DNA of 35,171 bases from an uncultured Ellagibacter sp. GTDB taxonomy: Bacteria > Actinomycetota > Coriobacteriia > Coriobacteriales > Eggerthellaceae. Below, piece by piece: positions 7,267-13,741 of the stretch. Made by a program: the position numbers and the translations under genes. A model generated the notes under the pieces. It worked only from the letters and a program-made list of their open reading frames with translations. It searched no databases and was not told where the DNA came from. The DNA is taken from NCBI GenBank assembly GCA_934663775.1, contig CAKUKU010000018.1, positions 1 through 35,171 on the forward strand. The letters run 5' to 3'. The stretch's first letter is position 1, and each line of letters begins with the position of its first letter.

Positions 7267-7284
7267 CTTCAACATGGGAAACGC
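7267..7284 (+). repeat. Right copy of 18-bp direct repeat flanking the accessory cassette
   Basis: This is identical to 3976-3993 and in the same orientation. It lies between the HxlR gene and the tRNA-Gly promoter, about 70 bases before the tRNA. The repeated sequence extends imperfectly to AGAAT on its right side in both copies. Confidence 0.8.
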
Positions 7285-7336
7285 GTAGAATATGAAACCA
7301 TCCGAAAACGTTCTACCCCTTTTCGAGCGCTTAGGG

Positions 7337-7342
7337 TATAAT
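7337..7342 (+). promoter_or_regulatory. -10 box of the tRNA-Gly promoter
   Basis: A perfect TATAAT lies 12 bases ahead of the mature 5' end of tRNA-Gly(CCC). The -35 region is poor: TTCTAC at 7311-7316 would need a 20-base spacer. Confidence 0.65.
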
Positions 7343-7354
7343 CCGTAACCTGAT

Positions 7355-7429
7355 GCGGGTGTCGCCAAGTGGTAAGGCCCGAGCTTCCCAAGCTCGTATT
7401 CGCGGGTTCGAGTCCCGTCACCCGCTCCA
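7355..7429 (+). tRNA. tRNA-Gly (anticodon CCC)
   Basis: The 75-base gene includes an encoded CCA. The acceptor stem GCGGGTG pairs with CACCCGC, the anticodon stem CGAGC/GCTCG encloses loop TTCCCAA (anticodon CCC, decodes GGG), and the T-loop is TTCGAGT. A perfect -10 is upstream and an intrinsic terminator downstream, so it is a single-gene unit. Confidence 0.97.
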
Positions 7430-7472
7430 TTGAAAACCAGCGGCAATGGAGCACATGCGTTGCCTTTTGAAC

Positions 7473-7495
7473 AAACCCGCTGCGGCGGGTTTTTC
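7473..7495 (+). terminator. Terminator of tRNA-Gly
   Basis: AAACCCGC, loop TGCG and GCGGGTTT form a perfect 8-bp stem running into a T-tract (TTTTTC). It lies 43 bases after tRNA-Gly and before the HAD phosphatase gene. Confidence 0.85.
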
Positions 7496-7543
7496 TATTG
7501 CAGCAGGTCTCTCTTATAAGGAAGAGAAGGAGCGACTTCATTC

Positions 7544-8209
7544 ATGAGCGAAAAGCAAACATTCGACACCTTCATCTTCGACCTCGACGGCACCATCTTG
7601 GACACGCTGCCCGATTTGGTCGTCGTCACTAACGAGGCCCTTCGCGAGCAGGGATTTCCCGAGCGAACGCACGACGAGGTTTTGAGCTTCGTGGGCAACG
7701 GGCTTGTCGCGCTCATGTACCAAGCGGTGCCCGAGAACACCCCGAAAGACATAGCCGACCAGGCAGTTGCATGCTGGAAGCGCTTCAACCTAGAATACGA
7801 CAACCACCTGACCGCGCCCTACCCGCACGTCCCCGAAACGCTCGCCGAGCTGCGCCGTCGGGGCTGCAAGCTGGGCGTTCTGTCCAACAAGTTCGACGGA
7901 GGCGTGCACAAGATCATCGCCCAATGCCTCCCCGGCCTTTTCGACGTGGAACACGGCGAATGCGAGGACATTCCCCGAAAGCCGAACCCGGCGGGCCTGC
8001 TGCGCACCATCGAGGAGCTGGGCAGCACGCCAGAGCGCACCGCCTATCTGGGCGACTCACCGAACGACATCTTGGTCGCTCATCGCGCCGGCGCCTGCGG
8101 CATCGGCGTTTCGTGGGGGTACCACACCGCGCAAGAAATGCGCGACGCAGGGTCGGACATCATGCTCGAAAGCTTCTCCGACCTGTTGAAGTACGCACCG
8201 GAATCCTAG
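7544..8209 (+). CDS. HAD-superfamily hydrolase, phosphoglycolate-phosphatase-like
   Basis: A 221-residue cytoplasmic phosphatase. Motif I is FDLDGTILDT (nucleophile Asp near residue 12), followed by an alpha-helical cap (about 20-85). Motif II is GVLSNK, motif III has the conserved lysine in IPRKPNPAG, and motif IV is YLGDSPNDI. This matches the Gph/PGP subgroup, which removes phosphate from 2-phosphoglycolate or similar small phosphoesters; the exact substrate is not certain. GAAGGAG lies about 10 bases before the ATG. The gene is flanked by two terminators, so it is probably transcribed alone. Confidence 0.9.
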   Translation: MSEKQTFDTFIFDLDGTILDTLPDLVVVTNEALREQGFPERTHDEVLSFVGNGLVALMYQAVPENTPKDIADQAVACWKRFNLEYDNHLTAPYPHVPETLAELRRRGCKLGVLSNKFDGGVHKIIAQCLPGLFDVEHGECEDIPRKPNPAGLLRTIEELGSTPERTAYLGDSPNDILVAHRAGACGIGVSWGYHTAQEMRDAGSDIMLESFSDLLKYAPES

Positions 8210-8238
8210 AGTCCCGAGACAACAAGGGCAAAACCAAA

Positions 8239-8274
8239 GGGAGCGGTTCCCCAGTTGAGGAGCCGCTCCCTTTT
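8239..8274 (+). terminator. Strong intrinsic terminator after the HAD gene
   Basis: GGGAGCGGTTCC and GGAGCCGCTCCC pair over 12 bp (one G-T) around an 8-base loop, followed by TTTT. It lies 30 bases past the HAD stop codon, in the convergent gap with galE. Confidence 0.9.
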
Positions 8275-8329
8275 CGTATACTAACAATATGAGGGCCTCA
8301 ATGCCCGCCCCCCATGTTTTCTCGAAAGT

Positions 8330-9463
8330 CTACGCCTCCGTCGCGTAGCCGTCGGGGTTCATCGACTGCCAGCGCCAACTGTCGGCGCACATGCGGTCGA
8401 GGTCGAACTGCGCAACCCAGCCCAGTTCTCGCTTTGCCTTGTCGCAGGCAGCGTAATTGGTTGCGATATCGCCCGCACGGCGAGGCTTGATCTCGTAGGG
8501 AATCGTCTTGCCACAAGCACGCTCGAACGCATGGATCACGTCGAGCACGCTCGACCCCTTGCCGGTTCCCAGGTTGAAGATGCCCACGCCTCGACGCGAC
8601 CCGTCAGCCTGAGCCTCTCCCTGAATCGAGCCGAGCCCGGAAGGCTCGCCCGTGCCGACCTTGCCGCCCATCCAGTCGAGTGCGGCAACATGCCCGCGCG
8701 CCAAGTCGACCACGTGGATGTAATCGCGCACGCCCGTACCATCCGGCGTAGGATAGTCGTCGCCGAACACGCCGACCGCAGCGAGCTTGCCAACCGCGAC
8801 CTGCGCCACATAGGGCACCAGGTTGTTGGGGATACCCTTCGGGTCCTCGCCGATAAGGCCGCTCTCGTGCGCACCGATCGGGTTGAAGTAGCGCAGCAGC
8901 ACGACATTCCACTCGTTGTCGCCCACGTAGAGGTCGGTGAGCACCTGCTCAAGCATGGTCTTCGTCTGGCCGTAGGGGTTCGTGGCGGAATGCTTCGGGC
9001 ACTCCTCGGTGATGGGCACGAACTCCGGCTCGCCATAGACGGTGGCGCTCGAGGAGAACACGATGTTCTTCACGCCGTGATTGCGCGCGACATCGCACAG
9101 GACCAGCGTGCCCGCAATGTTGTTCCAGTAGTACTCAAGCGGCTTCTGCACGCTCTCCCCCACCGCCTTGAAACCGGCGAAGTGGATGATCGCGTCGACG
9201 TCATGCTCGGAGAAGATGGCTTCCATCGCATCGCGGTCGAGCACGTTCGCCTCGTGGAACGCGCATCGATCGGCGCCGACTCCAGCAATCTTGCGCACGC
9301 GTTCGACGGCGACTTCGCTCGAGTTGCTCAAATCGTCGACGATAACGACGTTGAAGCCTTTCGCAAGCAGCTCGACGCAGGTGTGCGAGCCGATGAACCC
9401 GGCGCCGCCGGTAACCAAGATGGTAAGCTCGGTTGGCGATTTCGCCAGGGATTTGTTTGCCAT
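8330..9463 (-). CDS. galE: UDP-glucose 4-epimerase
   Basis: A 377-residue extended short-chain dehydrogenase that interconverts UDP-glucose and UDP-galactose for the Leloir pathway and glycan precursors. It has the NAD-binding GGAGFIGSHT, the catalytic serine in SSSATVYG, the YGQTK Tyr-x3-Lys pair and RYFNPIGAHESG. The start is ATG at 9463 with GAGAAAAGAG upstream; a longer in-frame extension to 9529 lacks family sequence. A Gly/Ala/Asp-rich insertion of about 25 residues (around MGGKVGTGEPSG to DGSRRG) interrupts the normally short stretch before IFNLGTGKG. No other galactose genes are adjacent. Confidence 0.95.
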   Translation of the reverse strand: MANKSLAKSPTELTILVTGGAGFIGSHTCVELLAKGFNVVIVDDLSNSSEVAVERVRKIAGVGADRCAFHEANVLDRDAMEAIFSEHDVDAIIHFAGFKAVGESVQKPLEYYWNNIAGTLVLCDVARNHGVKNIVFSSSATVYGEPEFVPITEECPKHSATNPYGQTKTMLEQVLTDLYVGDNEWNVVLLRYFNPIGAHESGLIGEDPKGIPNNLVPYVAQVAVGKLAAVGVFGDDYPTPDGTGVRDYIHVVDLARGHVAALDWMGGKVGTGEPSGLGSIQGEAQADGSRRGVGIFNLGTGKGSSVLDVIHAFERACGKTIPYEIKPRRAGDIATNYAACDKAKRELGWVAQFDLDRMCADSWRWQSMNPDGYATEA

Positions 9464-9596
9464 AATCACTCTTTTCTCGGAGGGTCCAAGCCATCGCCAT
9501 GATAGCGCACCTCGAAGCTGCGCGCGCACTCATCGGCGGCATCGCGAGCAAGCAACTAAAAAAGAATAAACCTCGTCAAAGTAGACGCTCCGTCGC

Positions 9597-9602
9597 TATA
9601 AT
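9597..9602 (+). promoter_or_regulatory. -10 box ahead of the arsenosugar-type gene pair
   Basis: A perfect TATAAT lies 80 bases before the AhpD-like start codon. The -35 is weak (CGTCAA at 9574-9579, 17-base spacer). It is the only good promoter element in the 218-base gap after galE. Confidence 0.5.
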
Positions 9603-9681
9603 GGCATCATTCTATTAGTTGCATGTCTCTATCCTCCAAATTGCACAACGCACGGCGGGTAGACCAAGCGAAAGGAGCCCC

Positions 9682-10020
9682 ATGGAAACGTATTACGACC
9701 CGGCAGATCTCGCAAAGTTCTCCGCCGACGGCATTGGCGAAGGCGCCCCTGAGCTGTGGGACCTCTTCATGGCGTACTACGGCAAGGTGTTCGAGGAGGG
9801 CGCGCTGACCGCCCGCGAGAAGTCCATCATCGCGCTCGCCGTGGCCGCCGCCGTGCAGTGCCCGTACTGCATCGACGCCTACACGAACTCCTGCCTGCAG
9901 AAGGGCGTCACCGAAGAGCAGATGACCGAGGCTTTCCACGTGGTCAATGCGATCCGCGGCGGCGCGGCGCTCGCCCATGGCGTGCAGATGAAGAAAATCG
10001 TCGAGAACCTCGAGATGTAG
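9682..10020 (+). CDS. Arsenosugar biosynthesis-associated peroxidase-like protein (AhpD/CMD fold)
   Basis: A 112-residue single-domain member of the carboxymuconolactone decarboxylase / AhpD superfamily. The redox pair CPYC (Cys60, Cys63) is followed by IDAYTNSCLQKG and the conserved histidine in FHVVNAIRGGAALAHG. In many bacteria this family is paired with ArsS, and the same is seen here: the radical SAM gene starts 78 bases downstream. It may handle peroxide or a thiol step during organoarsenical synthesis; the actual reaction is unknown. The ATG at 9682 has AAAGGAG upstream. Confidence 0.9.
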   Translation: METYYDPADLAKFSADGIGEGAPELWDLFMAYYGKVFEEGALTAREKSIIALAVAAAVQCPYCIDAYTNSCLQKGVTEEQMTEAFHVVNAIRGGAALAHGVQMKKIVENLEM

Positions 10021-10037
10021 CCCCATCGCGTATCCTT

Positions 10038-10074
10038 CGAGGGCCTGGTCGCGAAGCGCGCCGGGCCCTCGCTT
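10038..10074 (+). terminator. Hairpin between the AhpD-like gene and arsS (possible attenuator)
   Basis: CGAGGGCC (10038-10045) pairs with GGCCCTCG (10064-10071), followed by only CTTT. The short T-run suggests partial termination or RNA processing within the two-gene operon rather than a full stop. Confidence 0.4.
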
Positions 10075-10098
10075 TACGAGAAAGACGAGAGGAGGATC

Positions 10099-11103
10099 AT
10101 GGGATACATCGAAGAGGTGAACGAGGCGCTCGCCGCCTTTCCACCCTTCTGGCAGCGCGTGGGGGAATATCGCTTCACCGAGAACGCGCTCGACACGCTC
10201 CAGATCAACATCGGGCTGAAATGCAACCTGGCATGCAGGCACTGCCATGTGGAATCGAGCCCCGCGCGCACCGAAGAGATGTCGCGCGAGACGCTCGAGC
10301 AGTGCCTCACCGTTTTCCGTGACCGCGGCTTCAAAACGATCGACATCACGGGCGGCGCTCCCGAGATGAACCCGAACTACGAGTGGTTCTTGCGCGAGGC
10401 CATCGGCGCGGGCGCAAGCGTGATGACGCGTTCGAACTTGAGCATCTGCAAGGAGCCCGGCTACGAGCACATCCCCGAGCTGTGGGCCGAGCTGGGCATC
10501 ACCGTCATCGCGTCGCTTCCCCATTACGTGAAGAAAACTTCCGAGAAGCAGCGCGGCGCGGGCACCTTCGACCCGACGATCGAGATGCTCCAGCGCCTGT
10601 GCGCGCTTGGGTACGGCAAGGGCGAAGGTGCCGGACCCGGCGGCAAAAAGCTCGAGCTCGACCTGGTGTTCAACCCGCTCGGAGCGTTTCTCCCGCCCGA
10701 GCAGGAAGCGCTCGAGGCGGAGTACAAGGCGAAGCTGAAGGCCGATTTCGACATCGACTTCGACAACCTGTTCGCCATCACCAACGCACCCGGCGGCCGC
10801 TTCGGCGAGCGGCTGCTCAAGACGAACAACATGGACCGCTACATGAACACGCTAATCGGGGCTTTCAACGAGGAAACCGTCCCGGCGATGATGTGCCGCA
10901 CGCAGCTTTCGGTGTCGTGGGACGGTACCCTGTACGACTGCGACTTCAACCAGGCGGTCGGCATGCCCTGCAAAAACGGTCTCACCATCGCGGATGTGGC
11001 GGCGGATCCGTCGATTCCTTTGAAGCGCGAAATCCGCTTCGGCAACCACTGCTATGCCTGCTGCGCGGGATCGGGGTCGAGTTGAGGCGGCTCGACGGCG
11101 TAG
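10099..11103 (+). CDS. arsS: Arsenosugar biosynthesis radical SAM selenoprotein ArsS (TGA at 11083 read as selenocysteine)
   Basis: A radical SAM enzyme of 334 residues if the in-frame TGA at 11083-11085 is decoded as selenocysteine (residue 329). The [4Fe-4S]-binding CxxxCxxC is Cys42, Cys46 and Cys49 (KCNLACRHC), followed by DITGGAPEMNP for SAM binding. ArsS is known to transfer the 5'-deoxyadenosyl group to dimethylarsenite in arsenosugar formation. Family members end in a Cys-rich tail, typically CxGCTAGAGSSC followed by Gly; here it reads CYACCAGSGSS-TGA-GGSTA, so the TGA sits exactly where Cys is expected. A SECIS-like hairpin follows at the normal distance. The ATG has GAGAGGAGG upstream. 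No arsM is visible nearby. If TGA acts as a stop, the protein ends at 11085 without its final chalcogen ligand. Confidence 0.93.
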
Positions 11104-11113
11104 GTCTTACGCC
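11083..11113 (+). promoter_or_regulatory. Bacterial SECIS element with UGA(Sec) codon of arsS
   Basis: Seventeen bases after the TGA comes the loop GGTCT (11103-11107), closed by a perfect 6-bp stem, GGCGTA (11097-11102) with TACGCC (11108-11113). The loop and spacing match the E. coli fdhF SECIS as I recall it, where SelB recognises an apical GGUCU about 18 bases after the UGA. The TAG stop of the read-through frame (11101-11103) lies within the hairpin. Confidence 0.85.
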
Positions 11114-11125
11114 ACTCAACGACAC

Positions 11126-11172
11126 AAAGCCCTCGGCCTGCCTGCAGAAACGCAAGCCACCGAGGGCTTTTT
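11126..11172 (+). terminator. Terminator after arsS
   Basis: AAAGCCCTCGG (11126-11136) and CCGAGGGCTTT (11160-11170) form a perfect 11-bp stem with a 23-base loop ending in TTTTT. It begins 13 bases beyond the SECIS hairpin and is convergent with the symporter gene. Confidence 0.88.
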
Positions 11173-11215
11173 GATGCCTGCACTCCTCAACTACGGATGC
11201 AATTCACCCGAGCCG

Positions 11216-12751
11216 CTACTTCTCGTCGTATTGCGGAATCTCGGTGTCGTCGACTTCCTCAAGATTGCCGTCGTAGACGTAGTGCTTAGTCTCGCGCGCG
11301 ATGACGGCGGACAGACCGAGCACCGCGATGCAGTTCGGGATAGCCATGAGCGCGTTCATCACGTCAGCGAAATCCCACACCGTAGAGCTCAGGTTGGAAA
11401 CCGCGGCGCTGTTCGACGCGTCGCCGACCATCATGCAGCCCCAGAACACGAACAGCAGGAACACGATGTAGTACGGAAGCACCGCCTTCTTGCCGAGCAG
11501 GTAGCTGATCGCGCGGTTGCCGTACTGGCTCCAGCCGAGAATGGTGGAATAGGTGAAGGTGAGCAGGCCCACCAGCAGCACCAACGGCCCGAACACGGGG
11601 ATTTTCTCGAAGGCGGCAGTCGCAAGGCCTGCGCCGGAGGAGATAGTGCCGTCCGCGATGGCGGTGGAAAGTTCCGGGTTCGCAATGAGGGTGGTCATCA
11701 GCATGAGGCCGGTGATGAGGCACACGACGACGGTGTCCCAGAAGGTGCCCGTCATGGAAACAAGCGCCTGACGTGCGGGGTTCTTCGTGGTGGCGGAAGC
11801 GGCGACGAGCGGCGCGGAGCCCATGCCGGACTCGTTGGAGAAGATGCCACGCTTGAAGCCGAACTGCAAAGCGAGCGTCACCGTCGAGCCAACGGCGCCG
11901 CCGGCAGCGCCTGCAGGAGTAAACGCGCCTTCGATGATCTGGCGGACCGCTTCGCCGAGGTACTGGCCGTTGATGCCGATGATGATCAGACAGCACACCA
12001 CGTAGAAGAGCGCCATGACGGGGACAAGCTTCTCGCACACCCGGGAAATGGACTTGATGCCGCCCAAGATGACGATGGCGACGAGCACTACGACGACCGC
12101 GCCCACAAGCCACTGCGGGATAGCCTTGCCGTCGACGAGCGAGGTGTTGTAGAGAGCGTCAGCGAGCGAGTTCGACTGCGTGGAAGCGCCGATGCCGAAG
12201 GCGGCCAGCGACGCGAACAGGGCGAACAGGATAGCGAGAACGCGACCAAGCTTCTTGTTCTTGAAGCCGCGCTCGAGCGCATACATCGCGCCGCCGAGCA
12301 TCTTGCCGGAGTGGTCCTTCACGCGGTACTTCACGCCGATAAAGACCTCAGAGTACTTGGTGGCAATGCCCAAGATGCCCGTGATCCACATCCAGAAGAT
12401 GGCGCCCGGGCCGCCGAACAGAAGGCCCGTGCCCACGCCGACGATGTTGCCGGTGCCGATCGTGGCGGCAAGAGCCGTGGTCAGCGCGCCGAATTGGGTA
12501 ATGTCGCCGCTCGCGTCGGAGGGGTCGTCCTTAGTGACCGACATCTTGATGCCAGTGCCGAGCTTTCTCTGGATGAAGCCGGTACGGACGGTCATGAAGA
12601 TGTGCGTGAACAGCAGCAGCAAGATCATGATCGGGCCCCACACGAAGCCGTCGATCGCATCGATAACGTCAAGGGGGCTTGTCGCCGCAGCGATTCCCGT
12701 TGCCAGCCCGGTGAACGGAGCGACGAAGAACGATGTCAGGAAGTCCTCCAT
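11216..12751 (-). CDS. Sodium:alanine/glycine symporter (AGCS family)
   Basis: A 511-residue polytopic membrane protein that imports small neutral amino acids with sodium. It has the AGCS signatures QFGALTTALAATIGTGNIVGV and the region FKRGIFSNESGMGSAPLVAA, with about eleven hydrophobic helices. The ATG at 12751 is preceded by AAAGGAG. It is monocistronic and convergent with arsS. The exact substrate (alanine, glycine or another amino acid) cannot be read from the sequence. No glycine-riboswitch consensus is seen in the leader. Confidence 0.93.
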   Translation of the reverse strand: MEDFLTSFFVAPFTGLATGIAAATSPLDVIDAIDGFVWGPIMILLLLFTHIFMTVRTGFIQRKLGTGIKMSVTKDDPSDASGDITQFGALTTALAATIGTGNIVGVGTGLLFGGPGAIFWMWITGILGIATKYSEVFIGVKYRVKDHSGKMLGGAMYALERGFKNKKLGRVLAILFALFASLAAFGIGASTQSNSLADALYNTSLVDGKAIPQWLVGAVVVVLVAIVILGGIKSISRVCEKLVPVMALFYVVCCLIIIGINGQYLGEAVRQIIEGAFTPAGAAGGAVGSTVTLALQFGFKRGIFSNESGMGSAPLVAASATTKNPARQALVSMTGTFWDTVVVCLITGLMLMTTLIANPELSTAIADGTISSGAGLATAAFEKIPVFGPLVLLVGLLTFTYSTILGWSQYGNRAISYLLGKKAVLPYYIVFLLFVFWGCMMVGDASNSAAVSNLSSTVWDFADVMNALMAIPNCIAVLGLSAVIARETKHYVYDGNLEEVDDTEIPQYDEK

Positions 12752-13099
12752 AGCTGGTCTCCTTTCTACAGGGAAAAGCGCATGTGCCAGGGAGGCCGAG
12801 AAAGGCTCGGGCTGAATCGGGGTTCGAGTAGGAACCTTGGATCTGAATCGCCAAATCGCCTCGCAAGCGCATATGCTTTTCGCTTACATTACGCAGTAAA
12901 AGTTAGGGGAAGCACTTTTCGAGATTATTTCGGCAATGAGAAATAAAAGTTACCAACCCGTGAAAAGCCACGATACATCGCTCAAGAGAGCCCTGGGACG
13001 CTCGCGCTCGCCCATAAGCCGAACGACCTGCAAAGCATCAGGCTCAAAAACAACCGCGACTCCACCAGGTTCCCTCCTGCACATTTCCCCATTTCTTTA
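12752..13099. other. Divergent intergenic region between the symporter and the marR-like gene
   Basis: This 348-base stretch has no convincing gene. It contains an imperfectly spaced dyad AAAAGT/ACTTTT (about 12898-12920) inside an AT-richer segment (about 12870-12970), which may hold the symporter promoter. No riboswitch or RNA gene was recognised. Confidence 0.4.
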
Positions 13100-13128
13100 T
13101 TGACACCACTCGTCAGGTTTATTATTGT
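13100..13128 (+). promoter_or_regulatory. Sigma-70 type promoter of the marR-like/MFS operon
   Basis: A perfect TTGACA (13100-13105), a 17-base spacer and TATTGT (13123-13128). The -10 lies within the left arm of the palindromic operator, so repressor binding would block RNA polymerase. Confidence 0.8.
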
Positions 13129-13160
13129 TGCCGTTGCAACTGTTGTAGCGGCAACAATAA
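13122..13160. promoter_or_regulatory. Palindromic operator, probable MarR autoregulatory site
   Basis: TTATTGTTGCCG (13122-13133) and CGGCAACAATAA (13149-13160) are perfect 12-bp inverted arms around a 15-base centre that itself contains GTTGCAAC. The site overlaps the -10 and ends 26 bases before the regulator's ATG. Confidence 0.85.
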
Positions 13161-13186
13161 ATACAGGAAGAGGGCCACCGTTGTAT

Positions 13187-13642
13187 ATGTCGGACATTTC
13201 CATCATCGTGCGAAAAATGCGCACCTTCGCCGAGCGCAACATGGCCCACAGGGGCATCGGGTTTCCCGAGCAGCTCGTGTTGATGAGCCTCCTCGCGAAC
13301 GGCGAGTCGAACCAGGAGTCGATTGCAGCCGAACACGGCATCGATCGCGGCGCCATCGCGAAAACGCTCGCGAAGCTCGAAGCGAAAGGCCTGGTTACAC
13401 GTAAGGTCAACAGCAAGAACAAGCGCGAGAAGATCGTGTGCGCAACGCCTGAGGCAACAAGCGTCTTCGACGAGATGCGCGCATCGTTCATCGAGTTGGA
13501 CAGCACGCTCTTTAACGGCTTCACCCCCGAGGAGAAAGCGAGCGCCTGCGAGCTCATAGCGCGCATGGCTGCCAACCTGCAGGAAGTGGACGCCGCGCCC
13601 GCCGCATCGGCAACGACGGGCACCACGCCCGAAACCCGCTAG
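13187..13642 (+). CDS. MarR-family transcriptional regulator
   Basis: A 151-residue winged-helix repressor. The helix-turn-helix covers about residues 33-60 (NQESIAAEHGIDRGAIAKTLAKLEAKGLV), followed by the basic wing (TRKVNSKNKREKIVCATPEA) and a C-terminal dimerisation helix. An in-frame TTG at 13181 is better spaced from AGGAAGAGGG than the ATG at 13187, so the protein may be two residues longer. It lies 99 bases ahead of an MFS exporter with no terminator between, the classic layout of a drug-responsive repressor-pump operon. The inducing ligand is unknown. Confidence 0.9.
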   Translation: MSDISIIVRKMRTFAERNMAHRGIGFPEQLVLMSLLANGESNQESIAAEHGIDRGAIAKTLAKLEAKGLVTRKVNSKNKREKIVCATPEATSVFDEMRASFIELDSTLFNGFTPEEKASACELIARMAANLQEVDAAPAASATTGTTPETR

Positions 13643-13741
13643 CGCCGCGGGCAACCGAAAGCGCGCCGCAGCAGACGCCCGCCACGTCGAAGCCTGCCGA
13701 CGCCGCTTCAACAATCACCAGGAAGGAGAGCCACTAGTCTC

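Noticed and set aside
11054..12946. A 630-codon plus-strand open frame opposite the AGCS symporter
   Set aside because: It is antisense to a clear membrane transporter, with His/Arg/Asp/Glu-rich sequence typical of the shadow frame of GC3-rich genes, and no domain is recognisable.
12752..13099. Glycine riboswitch upstream of the AGCS symporter
   Set aside because: Such switches precede some AGCS genes, but no matching aptamer core or tandem arrangement was found in the leader.
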